Notes: a model not told the origin generated them from the letters alone. DNA of 42,500 bases from Paracoccus sp. SMMA_5_TC (GCF_009696685.2 NZ_CP102356.1:1-42500); one strand, 5' to 3'. Shown: positions 8,042 to 16,233, numbered from the stretch's first letter. Program-made: numbers and translations.

Positions 8042-8905
8042 TCAGTGGCGAACGGCCGGGGTCTCGACCGACAACCCGTTGCCGCGCGAGGCAACGTAAA
8101 GTTCCAGTTCGCGGAACTCCTGGCTGCCCGCCTCGAACGGAACGCCCCGCGTATCACGCACGCAGCCGACAAAACGCTGATGAATCGAGACCGCGCCCTG
8201 ATCCTTCAGCCGATAAAGAGGAAAGCCGTTGATCTGCCCCTGGCTGAGGTGGTCCGAGCGGATGTTCTTGCCGAAATTGTCCTCGTGGCAATTGGCGCAG
8301 GACATTTCCAGCTGACCATAGCGGGTGTAATACATGTCCTTGCCCTTTTCCCAGAAGGGCGCGGCTTCGCCATCGATCTTGACCGCAATCGGCATGCCGC
8401 GCGATTGCAGACCGATCGCAGCGGTCATGTTCTTCATCTCCTGGCTGTTCCATCCCCAGGGCTCGGCGCCCATGCGCGTGGTGCGGCAGTCGTTGATGTA
8501 GTTTTCAAGCGACCAGAGTTCGCCCTTGGCATTGACCTTGGGCATGACCGCGCGCACGCCCTTCATGCTTTCCGAAATGTCGTTATGACAATCGGCGCAG
8601 GACTTGTTCTCGCTGCCTTCGGCCGTGTTCCACGCCTCGATCCCCGCATCCACGAACAGGAACATCGGGTTGTCGAAATCATCCTTTTGCATTGCCCGTG
8701 TTTCGGTGTCCCGAAACAGCCAGCCCGAATAGACCGTATCCCCCAGCGCCCCGCGCAGATGCTCGGGCGCGGGGGCCCGGGTGCGAATCTCCTGTTCGCC
8801 GTTGATGACCAGTTCGTCATCCTGAACCGGATCGGCCTTGACGGCGGTGAAGGCAAGGCTCGCCGACAGGACCGCCAGGGCCTTCACAGTATATTGCAGC
8901 TTCAT
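8042..8905 (-). CDS. soxA: L-cysteine S-thiosulfotransferase subunit SoxA, diheme
   Basis: A 287-residue periplasmic diheme cytochrome c. With SoxX it oxidatively couples thiosulfate to the SoxY cysteine. A Sec signal ends near residue 24. Heme sites are CADCH at 103-107 and CANCH at 203-207. C140 (in NDCRTTRMG) is the expected axial ligand of the first heme. C248 (in FVGCVRDTRGVPF) corresponds to the active-site cysteine that ligates the second heme and is found as a persulfide in characterised SoxA. It has the long two-heme architecture known from Paracoccus and Rhodovulum. The ATG at 8905 has AGGGAGGAA upstream; it lies 75 bases after soxZ. Confidence 0.96.
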   Translation of the reverse strand: MKLQYTVKALAVLSASLAFTAVKADPVQDDELVINGEQEIRTRAPAPEHLRGALGDTVYSGWLFRDTETRAMQKDDFDNPMFLFVDAGIEAWNTAEGSENKSCADCHNDISESMKGVRAVMPKVNAKGELWSLENYINDCRTTRMGAEPWGWNSQEMKNMTAAIGLQSRGMPIAVKIDGEAAPFWEKGKDMYYTRYGQLEMSCANCHEDNFGKNIRSDHLSQGQINGFPLYRLKDQGAVSIHQRFVGCVRDTRGVPFEAGSQEFRELELYVASRGNGLSVETPAVRH

Positions 8906-8980
8906 TTTGCCTTGTTCCTCCCTGGCGATGTCAGACCGCGCCATTCAGCGGGCGGCGATCAGAACGGGCTGGGCCCCGAT

Positions 8981-9310
8981 TCAGGATACTTCGACCTTGT
9001 GGACATCCTCGTAGACCGAACCGTCGTCATCGTACCACGTGAACTTGAACTCGCCGGTTTCGGGCACCTTGGCGTCGAATTCGATATAGGGGTTGGTGCT
9101 GATGGCGGGCTCGAGCACGGTATCCAGAACCATCTGACCGTTGAACTCGGCCGTGAAGCGGTTGATGATCGACCGGGGAATGGTGTTGCCATCCTTGTCC
9201 TTGCGCTGCCCCGACTCCATCGGGTGCGAGATCAGCGTCTTGATCGTGATGATTTCGTCCTTGGCGACCGTCTTTGGCACACGCACGCGAGGTTTGACAT
9301 TCTCTGCCAT
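8981..9310 (-). CDS. soxZ: Sulfur carrier complex subunit SoxZ
   Basis: A 109-residue all-beta protein with no signal peptide, of normal SoxZ length. It forms the SoxYZ heterodimer and is exported together with SoxY by that protein's Tat signal. Recognisable blocks are RVRVPKTVAKDEIITIKTL, ISHPMESGQRKD and FKFTWYDDDGSVYE. It lies 24 bases after soxY. SoxZ supports the carrier arm of SoxY and docks the enzymes SoxAX, SoxB and SoxCD. Confidence 0.96.
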   Translation of the reverse strand: MAENVKPRVRVPKTVAKDEIITIKTLISHPMESGQRKDKDGNTIPRSIINRFTAEFNGQMVLDTVLEPAISTNPYIEFDAKVPETGEFKFTWYDDDGSVYEDVHKVEVS

Positions 9311-9334
9311 GATTTCTGCTCCTTCCGTTCGGCT

Positions 9335-9772
9335 TCAGCCGCCGCAACCGCCAATGGTGACCTTCACATTCGAGGCCGTGCGCACGAAACTGCCATCCGC
9401 CATCTTGGCAATGGCGACCACGTCCTGGGTCTTGGCCAGGCGGATGCGGGTAGCGGCGGCCTGCTTGCCGGCCAGCGGGCCAAAGGAGAACCGGGCCACG
9501 CCGGGCGTGGGGTTCTGCGTGGCGACCAGCAGGATCTCGGCCGCGCCGGGCGCTTCGACCGAAATCGGCACGGTGTTCCCATTTTCTGCAATTTCTGGCG
9601 CGGTCAGCTTGACGCCATCGCCATCGGCGACATCGGCGCCCCCGGTGAATTCGGCAATCAGCTCATCCGCGGTCTGTGCGGCCGCCTCCTGGGCGCGCAG
9701 CGCAATGGGCCACATGGCCAGAGCGGCCAGACCGGCGCTGGCAGCCAGAACACCGCGTCGTGAAATCTGCAT
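9335..9772 (-). CDS. soxY: Sulfur carrier protein SoxY
   Basis: A 145-residue covalent carrier of the Sox pathway. The Tat signal ISRRGVLAASAGLAALAM is followed by an Ig-like domain and the diagnostic C-terminal swinging arm GGCGG (residues 141-145). C143 binds thiosulfate-derived sulfur throughout the cycle. AGGAAAGAAAG before the ATG is a good ribosome site. It lies between soxX and soxZ. Nothing unusual is seen. Confidence 0.97.
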   Translation of the reverse strand: MQISRRGVLAASAGLAALAMWPIALRAQEAAAQTADELIAEFTGGADVADGDGVKLTAPEIAENGNTVPISVEAPGAAEILLVATQNPTPGVARFSFGPLAGKQAAATRIRLAKTQDVVAIAKMADGSFVRTASNVKVTIGGCGG

Positions 9773-9826
9773 GCTTTCTTTCCTTTCTTCTGGCGATCCG
9801 GGCGACCCTGGCGGGTCGCCGCAGGC

Positions 9827-10306
9827 TCATTCCTTGAGTGTCATCAGATAGGCAACGACATCCTCGACCTGCTGGGCCGACAGGATGGGCTTTATGTCCT
9901 CGGGCTTTTCCGGCGGCTTGGCCGTAAAGGCGATGCCAGGCCGGATGAACGGGCCGGTCTTGTACATTCCGGGCATGAAGGATTCGGGAAAGGTGCGCTT
10001 GGCGTCGATCACGATCCCGCGCAGCTGCGCCTCGGTCCAGCGATCGGCCGCACCATCCAGTTGCGGCGCAATATTGCCCTGAAACGGCACATCGGGCATG
10101 GCGGCCACCACGTGACAGGCCACGCAATTGCCAAGGGCATTGGTCGTCATGATCACCTTGCCCTCGTCGGGATTGCCGGCCACGCCGGTCAGGGATTGCG
10201 CCACCGAGCCATCCTCGGCCCAGGTCACATCGTTCGGCAGTGTCTCTGCCATTGCCGCCGCGCCAAGGCTGGCTGCCACAACTGCAAGCGCCAGGATATT
10301 CTGCAT
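9827..10306 (-). CDS. soxX: L-cysteine S-thiosulfotransferase subunit SoxX, monoheme
   Basis: A 159-residue periplasmic cytochrome c, first gene of the minus-strand operon. The signal peptide ends near AMAE (residues 18-21). The single heme site CVACH lies at 61-65, and a Met ligand is likely in the ESFMPGMYK segment (109-116). SoxX takes electrons from SoxA in the SoxAX complex. The ATG at 10306 is preceded by GGGGGAGGG, so the long upstream extension of the frame is not needed. The gene is divergent from soxR, with both transcripts starting in a gap of about 145 bases that holds a candidate operator. Confidence 0.94.
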   Translation of the reverse strand: MQNILALAVVAASLGAAAMAETLPNDVTWAEDGSVAQSLTGVAGNPDEGKVIMTTNALGNCVACHVVAAMPDVPFQGNIAPQLDGAADRWTEAQLRGIVIDAKRTFPESFMPGMYKTGPFIRPGIAFTAKPPEKPEDIKPILSAQQVEDVVAYLMTLKE

Positions 10307-10361
10307 CTGCCCTCCCCCACAGGTGCGAGCTGCGCATTCCCTTGCGACTCGCACTGGTCTT

Positions 10362-10389
10362 ACTCTAGGATCTTTCAGCCCGGAAGCAA
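10362..10389 (-). promoter_or_regulatory. Candidate promoter of soxXYZABCD
   Basis: Read on the minus strand, TTGCTT (10384-10389) and TAGAGT (10362-10367) are 16 bases apart and lie about 55 bases before the soxX start. The AT-rich candidate SoxR operator lies immediately upstream of the -35. No transcript data are available. Confidence 0.4.
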
Positions 10390-10392
10390 TGC

Positions 10393-10412
10393 TTATATTG
10401 CAATAATTGAAT
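10393..10412. promoter_or_regulatory. Candidate SoxR operator, soxX/soxR gap
   Basis: TTATATTGCAATAATTGAAT, centred on the palindrome TATTGCAATA, stands out as AT-rich in a GC-rich region. Its reverse complement matches the soxS/soxV site (12935-12954) at 14 of 20 positions, sharing ATTC-n-A-n-TAT-n4-ATATAA. ArsR-type SoxR repressors bind such intergenic dyads, so this site could control both divergent units. Confidence 0.5.
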
Positions 10413-10451
10413 GTTTGGCAGCGCAGCGCGTCTGCAAGGATGGTCGACAGG

Positions 10452-10862
10452 ATGACAGGCGGAACGGAAGGTGTCGCGCGACTTGGCTTGGGACGGCTGC
10501 TTTTCGGCCGGTCCGGCACCGGCATGGCCGAGACGGCGATCGCGCCGGTCGAGCCTGCGGCGCGGTCCATGGCGCTGGAGCAGGCCGCGAACATCTTCAA
10601 GACCCTTGGGCACGAGGGGCGGCTGTTGATCCTGTGCCTGCTCGCGCAAGGCCCGAAAAGCGTGGGCGAGCTCGAGGGCATGCTGGATGCGCGCCAGTCG
10701 GCGGTCAGCCAGCAACTGGCGCGGCTGCGGATCGAAGGCCTGGTCACGGCGCGACGGGATGGCAAGGCCATCCATTATTCCCTGAAGGATCCGCGCATCG
10801 GCGAACTGCTGATCTGCTATGCGCGCATCTTCGGCAGCGCTGACGAGACGCGGGACCGTTGA
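10452..10862 (+). CDS. soxR: ArsR-family sulfur-responsive regulator SoxR
   Basis: A 136-residue winged-helix protein of the ArsR family. The DNA-binding part reads ANIFKTLGHEGRLLILCLL, then a recognition helix region ARQSAVSQQLARLRIEGLV and a wing RRDGKAIHYSL. Paracoccus SoxR represses sox genes until thiosulfate or a derived sulfane signal appears. Possible sensing cysteines are in LILCLL and LLICYA. The start is uncertain: ATG codons at 10440, 10452 and 10524 are in frame; 10452 is chosen for an upstream AAGGA. Divergent from soxX and overlapping or abutting the YeeE/YedE gene that follows. Confidence 0.85.
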   Translation: MTGGTEGVARLGLGRLLFGRSGTGMAETAIAPVEPAARSMALEQAANIFKTLGHEGRLLILCLLAQGPKSVGELEGMLDARQSAVSQQLARLRIEGLVTARRDGKAIHYSLKDPRIGELLICYARIFGSADETRDR

Positions 10863-10873
10863 CGGGTCCGGAG

Positions 10874-11920
10874 ATGACCGCGGATATCGCCGCCGGCCTT
10901 CAGGCCGGAGCATTGGGGCTGGGCATCGGCGTCCTTCTGGGGGTCTGCGCACGGCTGGGCGATTTCTGCACCATGGGTGCTCTGGAAAAGGCGCTGCTGG
11001 GCCGCGATTTCCGCCGCTTGCATATCTGGAGCCTGGCACTGGGTGTGGCGATACTGAGCAGCCATCTTGCCGATGCGCTGGGGCTGGCCGACATCGGCCG
11101 CACCTTCTATTTCAGCATAGCGTGGAATCCGATCGCCAGCATCGCCGGCGGCCTGCTGTTCGGCTATGGCATGTCCATGGCCGGCAACTGCGGTTTCGGG
11201 GCCCTGGTCCGCGCGGGCGATGGGGACATCCGTTCGGTGCTGATCGTGGTTGTCCTGGGCATTTCCACCTATGCGACCCTGGCCGGCCCGCTGGCACCGC
11301 TGCGTGTCCTTATCTTTCCCCAGCGCGACCAGGTCGGACGCCATGGCATGGGCGAAGCATGGGCATCGCTGACCGGGCTGGATGCCGTCTGGCTGGCAAT
11401 GCTGATCGGCGCGGGGTTGATCGTCGCAGGGCTGTGGCACCCGCGTGTCCGTGGATCGCTGTTGACGCTGATCTGCGCCACCGGCGTCGGTCTGACGGTG
11501 GCGCTGGCCCTGATCGGCACCACCTTCCTCGCCGACCACAGCATGGGGGCCATTCAGGTCGAAGGCCCTTCCTTCACCGCCCCGGTCGGGCGCACGTTGC
11601 TTTACGTGATGACCGCGACCGGCGTGCTGCCGTCGTTTTCCGTGGGCCTGGTCTTTGGCACGCTTGCCGGTGCGGTGATCGGCTCGCTCTGGCGCCGCAG
11701 CTTTCGCTGGGAGGCCTGCGACGATCCGCGCGAGCTGGGCCGGCAACTGGGCGGGGCGATCATGATGGGCATCGGCGGCGTCGTCGCCATGGGCTGCACC
11801 ATCGGCCAGGGGCTGACCGCCACATCGCTGCTGGCCTGGTCGGGACCGGTGACCCTGGCGGCGATCACCGCCGGGGCCTGGGTCGGATTGCAGCGACTGC
11901 TGCTGGCCGAGGATCTTTGA
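10874..11920 (+). CDS. soxT: YeeE/YedE-family sulfur-compound transporter, SoxT-like
   Basis: A 348-residue polytopic membrane protein with about nine hydrophobic segments. It has the two family repeats with conserved cysteines: RLGDFCTMGALEKALLG, the SMAGNCGFGALVRAGDG loop, and AMGCTIGQGLT near the C-terminus. YeeE/YedE proteins move thiosulfate or related sulfur compounds, and members next to sox genes are called SoxT. It starts 12 bases after soxR; a TTG at 10859 overlapping soxR is an alternative start. The location directly after soxR suggests a role in uptake of the regulatory signal or substrate. Confidence 0.85.
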   Translation: MTADIAAGLQAGALGLGIGVLLGVCARLGDFCTMGALEKALLGRDFRRLHIWSLALGVAILSSHLADALGLADIGRTFYFSIAWNPIASIAGGLLFGYGMSMAGNCGFGALVRAGDGDIRSVLIVVVLGISTYATLAGPLAPLRVLIFPQRDQVGRHGMGEAWASLTGLDAVWLAMLIGAGLIVAGLWHPRVRGSLLTLICATGVGLTVALALIGTTFLADHSMGAIQVEGPSFTAPVGRTLLYVMTATGVLPSFSVGLVFGTLAGAVIGSLWRRSFRWEACDDPRELGRQLGGAIMMGIGGVVAMGCTIGQGLTATSLLAWSGPVTLAAITAGAWVGLQRLLLAEDL

Positions 11921-11942
11921 CCGTCGCCGGCACCGCCCCGCG

Positions 11943-12404
11943 TCAATCGGTTCCGGCATCCACCAGACGGGTCAGCATCTCGTTCACGGGCTGCATGGAT
12001 TCGCCCGGATAGGTGCGATGGCCGACCACGATCTTGCCCGGCTCGTCGGCCTTTTCGTAAACGAATATCGTATAGGGGCAATGCTGGATGTTGGCGGGAT
12101 CGGCCTCCATCACCTGCCGCGACACCTTGGCAGAACAGAAGCTGAAGATGTCGGCATGCGTGAACAGATCCTTGGCGCCGCCCACGTCCTCCTTGGTGCG
12201 GGCCAGCATGTCGCCGACATGGCTTTTCAGATCGATCACAAGACCTTCGTTGGTAATGGCCTGTTCGACGGCAAAGACCACATCGTCGAAAGATCCATCG
12301 ACCGTGCGCAGATAGGGCGCACCATCCTGCGCCATGGCCTGCCAGGCTGACAGCGACAGGGCCAGAGCGGCCACCGGGGCGGCGATAGAAGCTGTCTTGA
12401 TCAT
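11943..12404 (-). CDS. DUF302-domain periplasmic protein
   Basis: A 153-residue protein with a Sec signal ending near AMAQ (residues 23-26), followed by one DUF302 domain: SFDDVVFAVEQAITNEGLVI at the start, then HADIFSFCSAKVS, and CPYTIFVYEKAD-GKIVVGHRTYPGE at the end. DUF302 proteins often occur beside sulfur-oxidation and thiosulfate genes, but their biochemical role is not established. Two conserved-looking cysteines (FSFCSA, IQHCPYT) could bind a metal or sulfane sulfur. It is on the minus strand with soxS, 54 bases downstream, so the pair may be cotranscribed. Confidence 0.85.
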   Translation of the reverse strand: MIKTASIAAPVAALALSLSAWQAMAQDGAPYLRTVDGSFDDVVFAVEQAITNEGLVIDLKSHVGDMLARTKEDVGGAKDLFTHADIFSFCSAKVSRQVMEADPANIQHCPYTIFVYEKADEPGKIVVGHRTYPGESMQPVNEMLTRLVDAGTD

Positions 12405-12458
12405 CAGTTCGTTTCTCCTGCTTGCAAGTGGCGGTGGTCTTGATGGCGGATCAGAAAT

Positions 12459-12905
12459 TCAGGGGGACGGGGCCGCTTCGCGCTGCGGCCCGGCATCGGC
12501 CGGCGCCGGCGCATCGGCGCGCCAGCCGGCGTCCTGCAACAGGCGATCCAGCAACGCCCAGAAGAATTCGTCGCCCGCGTAACCCTCGATACGACCTACC
12601 TCGGTGCCGTCGGCCAGCAATACGAATGTCGGGGTAAAGACGGGCGGGCGCGCGGTCAGCACCGTGCCGGGCGGCAGCGGGGCGTGGATGTCCAGCCGAT
12701 GCAGCGGCGCGGCGCGACCCTCGGCTGTCTTGGGATAGGCAGGACCGATCTGTTCGTTCCATGCCCGGCAATAGCTGCAACCGTCGCGCTCGAACATCAG
12801 CAGCTGCAACTGCGGCGCCGCCTGAACCGCAAAGGCCCAGATGATCGCGATTGCCGCCGCAACGACGGAAAGACAGGTCCGGACAATGTGCAGTCTTGGC
12901 GACAT
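12459..12905 (-). CDS. soxS: Periplasmic thioredoxin-like SoxS
   Basis: A 148-residue thioredoxin-fold protein with an N-terminal membrane or signal segment (residues 8-30) and the redox motif CSYC at 43-46 in LMFERDGCSYCRAWNEQIG. Paracoccus SoxS reactivates SoxYZ by thiol-disulfide exchange, with reducing power delivered through SoxV. The frame is open to 12971, but the added residues would be encoded by the AT-rich candidate operator, so the ATG at 12905 is preferred; its ribosome site is weak. It is divergent from soxV. The C-terminus is a low-complexity Ala/Pro/Asp tail. Confidence 0.88.
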   Translation of the reverse strand: MSPRLHIVRTCLSVVAAAIAIIWAFAVQAAPQLQLLMFERDGCSYCRAWNEQIGPAYPKTAEGRAAPLHRLDIHAPLPPGTVLTARPPVFTPTFVLLADGTEVGRIEGYAGDEFFWALLDRLLQDAGWRADAPAPADAGPQREAAPSP

Positions 12906-12934
12906 GGGAACCGCATTGACGGAAGCCGATACGT

Positions 12935-12954
12935 ATTCCAATATGATGATATAA
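12935..12954. promoter_or_regulatory. Candidate SoxR operator, soxS/soxV gap
   Basis: ATTCCAATATGATGATATAA lies between the divergent soxS and soxV genes. Its core, ATATGATGATAT, is a TAT-n4-ATA dyad, and it matches the soxX/soxR site at 14 of 20 positions. The position upstream of both starts fits a shared operator. Confidence 0.5.
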
Positions 12955-13015
12955 ATTTCCATTGCAAGCACGGCAAAGGCGGACGACCACCCGCCCGCCC
13001 CGCCGGAAGGTGCCG

Positions 13016-13753
13016 ATGCCCGAAATAACGTTTGGCGGGGCCGCCCTGGCCGGGCTGCTCTCGTTCCTGTCCCCCTGCATCCTGCCGATGGTGCCCTTTT
13101 ACCTGGCCTATCTGGCCGGGGTATCCATTTCCGAAATCCGTGGCAGCAGGCAGATGGCGCCTGGCGCGCAGCGCAGGCTGGTCGTGGGCGCGATCGCCTT
13201 TTCGCTTGGGGTCACGACAATCTTCGTGCTTCTGGGACTGGGCGCGACCGCGCTGGGTTCGGCATTCGCGCGCTGGCGCAGCGAACTTTCATGGCTGGCT
13301 GCCGCGATCCTGGCGCTTTTCGGCCTGCATTTTCTGGGCATCCTGCGCATCCCGTTCCTGTATCGACAGGCGCGACTGGAATCTTCGGGCAATCCGGCCA
13401 CGGTGATGGGCGCATATGTCATGGGGCTTGCCTTCGGCTTTGGCTGGACGCCCTGTGCCGGGCCCGCACTGGCGGCGATCCTGTTTGTCGCCTCGGCCCA
13501 GGACAGCCTTTGGCAGGGGGCCGCACTGCTGCTGGTTTATGGTCTGGCGATGACGTTCCCCTTCGTGCTGATTTCGTTTTTCGCCCGCCCCTTCATTGCC
13601 TGGGTCGGACGGCATCAGCGCCTGCTGGGGCGCGTCGAACAGGCAATGGGGGTCATGCTGATCCTGTTTGCGGTGCTGATCGCCACCGATGGGGTCAACC
13701 GCATCGCCGCCATCATGGTCAACAACATGGACTGGAGCGCGACCACAAGATGA
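13016..13753 (+). CDS. soxV: CcdA/DsbD-type electron transporter SoxV
   Basis: A 245-residue membrane protein with six expected helices, of the CcdA family. It carries reducing equivalents from cytoplasmic thioredoxin across the membrane to periplasmic SoxS and SoxW. The paired redox cysteines are in SFLSPCILPMVP (C21) and FGWTPCAGPAL (near 145), each in a helix with proline, as the family requires. GGAAGG lies 5 bases before the ATG at 13016. The stop overlaps the soxW start in ATGA, so the two are coupled. Confidence 0.94.
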   Translation: MPEITFGGAALAGLLSFLSPCILPMVPFYLAYLAGVSISEIRGSRQMAPGAQRRLVVGAIAFSLGVTTIFVLLGLGATALGSAFARWRSELSWLAAAILALFGLHFLGILRIPFLYRQARLESSGNPATVMGAYVMGLAFGFGWTPCAGPALAAILFVASAQDSLWQGAALLLVYGLAMTFPFVLISFFARPFIAWVGRHQRLLGRVEQAMGVMLILFAVLIATDGVNRIAAIMVNNMDWSATTR

Positions 13754-14316
13754 AACGCCTCTCTCTGGCCCTGAGCCTGATCCTGTCGCTGGCCGCGCAT
13801 GGCGCCGCCGCCGAGGTGCCGTTGGGCGACGACGGCCTGCACAAGCCCGAATGGCTCAAGAACAGCTTCAAGGTTCTGGCCGAGGACAATGCCGAGGCCG
13901 CCGAAGCCGGCCGGCATCTGCTTTTGCTGATCGAACAACGTGGCTGCATCTATTGCGCGCGGCTGCATAACGAGATCTTGACCGACCCCCGCATCGACCG
14001 GCTGATCCGGGACCGTTTCGATGTGGTGCAGCTGGATCTGTTCGGCGGCACCGAGATTACCGATACCGATGGCGAGCAGCTCAGCGAAAAGCGCGCGGCA
14101 GCAAAATGGGGCGTGGCGGTCACGCCCACCCTGATGCTGATGCCGAACGATCTGCCGCCGGAACAGGACGCGGCGCGCGCAGCCATGGCGGTGTTGCCGG
14201 GCGTGCTCGAGGCCGATCAGCTGCTGGCGGTGCTGGAATGGGCCGCTGGCGGTGGACCACAGACCGGGCGCGATATCCGCCAGGTTCTGTCCGGCCCAGT
14301 CCCGGCCCAACCCTGA
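13750..14316 (+). CDS. soxW: Periplasmic thioredoxin SoxW
   Basis: A 188-residue protein with a Sec signal (cleavage near AAAE, residues 19-22) and a thioredoxin-like domain with CIYC at 66-69 in QRGCIYCARLHNEIL. TPTLMLMPN near 127 contains the cis-Pro. SoxW accepts electrons from SoxV; in P. pantotrophus it is not essential for thiosulfate oxidation but is kept in the cluster. It overlaps soxV by four bases and is followed 25 bases later by a metallo-beta-lactamase gene. Confidence 0.92.
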   Translation: MKRLSLALSLILSLAAHGAAAEVPLGDDGLHKPEWLKNSFKVLAEDNAEAAEAGRHLLLLIEQRGCIYCARLHNEILTDPRIDRLIRDRFDVVQLDLFGGTEITDTDGEQLSEKRAAAKWGVAVTPTLMLMPNDLPPEQDAARAAMAVLPGVLEADQLLAVLEWAAGGGPQTGRDIRQVLSGPVPAQP

Positions 14317-14341
14317 CACTGCCGCAAAAAGGACATCCGCC

Positions 14342-15271
14342 ATGCCGCTTTTCCGCCGCCAGTTCCTGACCAGCAGCGCCGCGCTGATCGCAGCTTCGGC
14401 CCTGCCGCTTTCCGCGCGCCGCCTGTGGGCACTCAGCACTTTCAGCGCCGGCGATCTGCGCGTCGACAGCCTTTCGGACGGGCATATCGAGTTTCCACCC
14501 GAATTCGCCTTTGCCAATATCCCCGAAAGCGAGCGCCCGGATCTGCTGCGCAGCCTGGGCATCGACCCTCAGGCAACGGTGCACAGCCCGCTGAACATCA
14601 CCCTGCTGCGCCAGGGGGATCGCACCGTGTTGTTCGATGTGGGTGCGGGGCCCGATTTCGTGCCCACCGCCGGGCGCCTGCTCGAGGGGCTGGATGCGCT
14701 GGGGGTCGCGGCCGAGGATGTTACCGACGTGATCTTCAGCCATGGTCATCCCGATCACCTCTGGGGCGTTCTGGACGAGTTCGACGAGCCGCTGTTTGCC
14801 AATGCCGCCATGCAGATGGGTCGCATCGAATACGACTACTGGCGCGACCCGCAAACCGCGCAAAGCATCGGCGAATCGCGGCAGTCCTTTGCCGCAGGGG
14901 CCGCGCGCCGGCTTGAAGTCATCGGCGATGCGATGACCCGGTTCGAGGATGGCGACGAAGTCCTGCCCGGCGTCCGGGCGGTGATGACGCCGGGCCATAC
15001 ACCGGGCCATATGTCGTTTCAGATCGGCACCCCAGAACAGGGGCTGTTCGTGACCGGCGATTTCATCACCATGCCGGCCAGCTTCCTGCGCCCCGACCTG
15101 GGATCGGCTGTCGATCACGACCCGGCCCGGGCGGCCGAAACCCGGCGCAGCACCCTGGACCGGCTTGCGGACGAGGGCTGGACCATCCTTGGCTATCATC
15201 TTCCCGACGGCGGCATCGGCAGGGTGCGCCGTCAGGGCGACGCCTTCACCCTGGAAACGGAGCCGGCGTGA
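14342..15271 (+). CDS. Exported metallo-beta-lactamase-fold hydrolase
   Basis: A 309-residue protein. The start LFRRQFLTSSAALIAASALP looks like a Tat signal. The MBL zinc motif is intact: HGHPDH at residues 134-139. A further ligand is expected in TPGHTPGH and another in TGDF. It overlaps the next gene by four bases and follows soxW in the same direction. Paracoccus sox clusters carry an MBL protein (SoxH) of unsettled function, and this gene or the next may be its counterpart. The substrate is unknown; thiol-sulfur chemistry or quinoprotein-linked relays are possibilities. AAAAGGACA lies upstream of the ATG. Confidence 0.85.
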   Translation: MPLFRRQFLTSSAALIAASALPLSARRLWALSTFSAGDLRVDSLSDGHIEFPPEFAFANIPESERPDLLRSLGIDPQATVHSPLNITLLRQGDRTVLFDVGAGPDFVPTAGRLLEGLDALGVAAEDVTDVIFSHGHPDHLWGVLDEFDEPLFANAAMQMGRIEYDYWRDPQTAQSIGESRQSFAAGAARRLEVIGDAMTRFEDGDEVLPGVRAVMTPGHTPGHMSFQIGTPEQGLFVTGDFITMPASFLRPDLGSAVDHDPARAAETRRSTLDRLADEGWTILGYHLPDGGIGRVRRQGDAFTLETEPA

Positions 15272-16230
15272 TGCGGGTGTTGATGTCCGTCCTTGTTCCG
15301 GCGGCAGTGCTGGCTTGTCTGTCCTCTGCCCGGGCCGAGGATGCGGCCGACAAATATCCGGAATCGGTCCTTTACAGCGCCCCGATCAAGGTCGCCGACG
15401 GCATCTACAGCGCCATCGGGGCCACCCAACCACCGACCTACGAAAACGCGGGGCACAACAACAACCTGTCGTTCATCGTGACCTCGGACGGGGTGGCGGT
15501 CGTCAATGGCGGGGCCTCCTGGAAACTGGCACAGGCATTGCATGACGAAATCCGCAAGATCACCGAACAGCCTGTGCGACTGGTGATCAACGAAAACGGC
15601 CAGGGTCATTCGATGCTGGGCAACAGCTACTGGGCGGCACAGGGGGTGCCGATCCTGGCACAGCAAGAGGCGGCCGCCGAATTTCTGGACAGCGAAGGCC
15701 CGCGCGGGCTGGAATCCTTGCGCAGCTATGCCCGCGAAAACGCCGAGGGCACCAGCATCGTCGCCCCGACACGAACCTTTGTCGATCGCGAGGAAATCGT
15801 GATGGGCGACACCCGTATCGAGGTGCTGCATCTGGGTCCGGCCCATTCTCCGGGCGACACGCAGGTCTGGCTGCCCGACAGCAAGGTGCTGATTGCCGGC
15901 GACATCGCTTTCTCGGAACGGATGCCGCCCATCTTCGAGGGCACCTGCACCCTGTGCTGGATCGAGACATTCGAGACCAGGCTGGAACCTCTGGGCGCCG
16001 AAATCATCGTGCCCGGACATGGTGCGCCCACCGATCTGGCCACCGTGCGCCACGCCACCGTCGATTATCTCAGCGATCTGCGCGCCAAGATCGCCGAGCA
16101 TCTGGAAAACGGCGGCGACCTGGCCAGCGCCTATTATGTCGACCAGTCGCAGTGGCAATGGATGGACACGTTCGAGGAACTGGCGACGAAGAACGCGGGT
16201 GTTGTGTTTTCCGAAATGGAGTTCGAGTGA
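15268..16230 (+). CDS. Exported MBL-fold protein with altered metal motif (SoxH-like)
   Basis: A 320-residue protein with a Sec signal (cleavage near ARAE, residues 21-24). The fold is recognisable: NNNLSFIVTSDGVAVVNGG, then LVINENGQGHSMLGNSYW, LGPAHSPGDTQVWLPDSKVLIAGD and IIVPGHG. Where the family normally has N-T-H-x-H-x-D-H, this protein reads N-E-N-G-Q-G-H-S (residues 108-115), so the usual first metal ligands are missing while the later His and Asp motifs remain. It may bind one metal, a different metal, or act as a non-hydrolytic binding protein. It is coupled to the previous MBL gene and ends 3 bases before a convergent gene. Confidence 0.82.
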   Translation: MMRVLMSVLVPAAVLACLSSARAEDAADKYPESVLYSAPIKVADGIYSAIGATQPPTYENAGHNNNLSFIVTSDGVAVVNGGASWKLAQALHDEIRKITEQPVRLVINENGQGHSMLGNSYWAAQGVPILAQQEAAAEFLDSEGPRGLESLRSYARENAEGTSIVAPTRTFVDREEIVMGDTRIEVLHLGPAHSPGDTQVWLPDSKVLIAGDIAFSERMPPIFEGTCTLCWIETFETRLEPLGAEIIVPGHGAPTDLATVRHATVDYLSDLRAKIAEHLENGGDLASAYYVDQSQWQWMDTFEELATKNAGVVFSEMEFE

Positions 16231-16233
16231 CCC

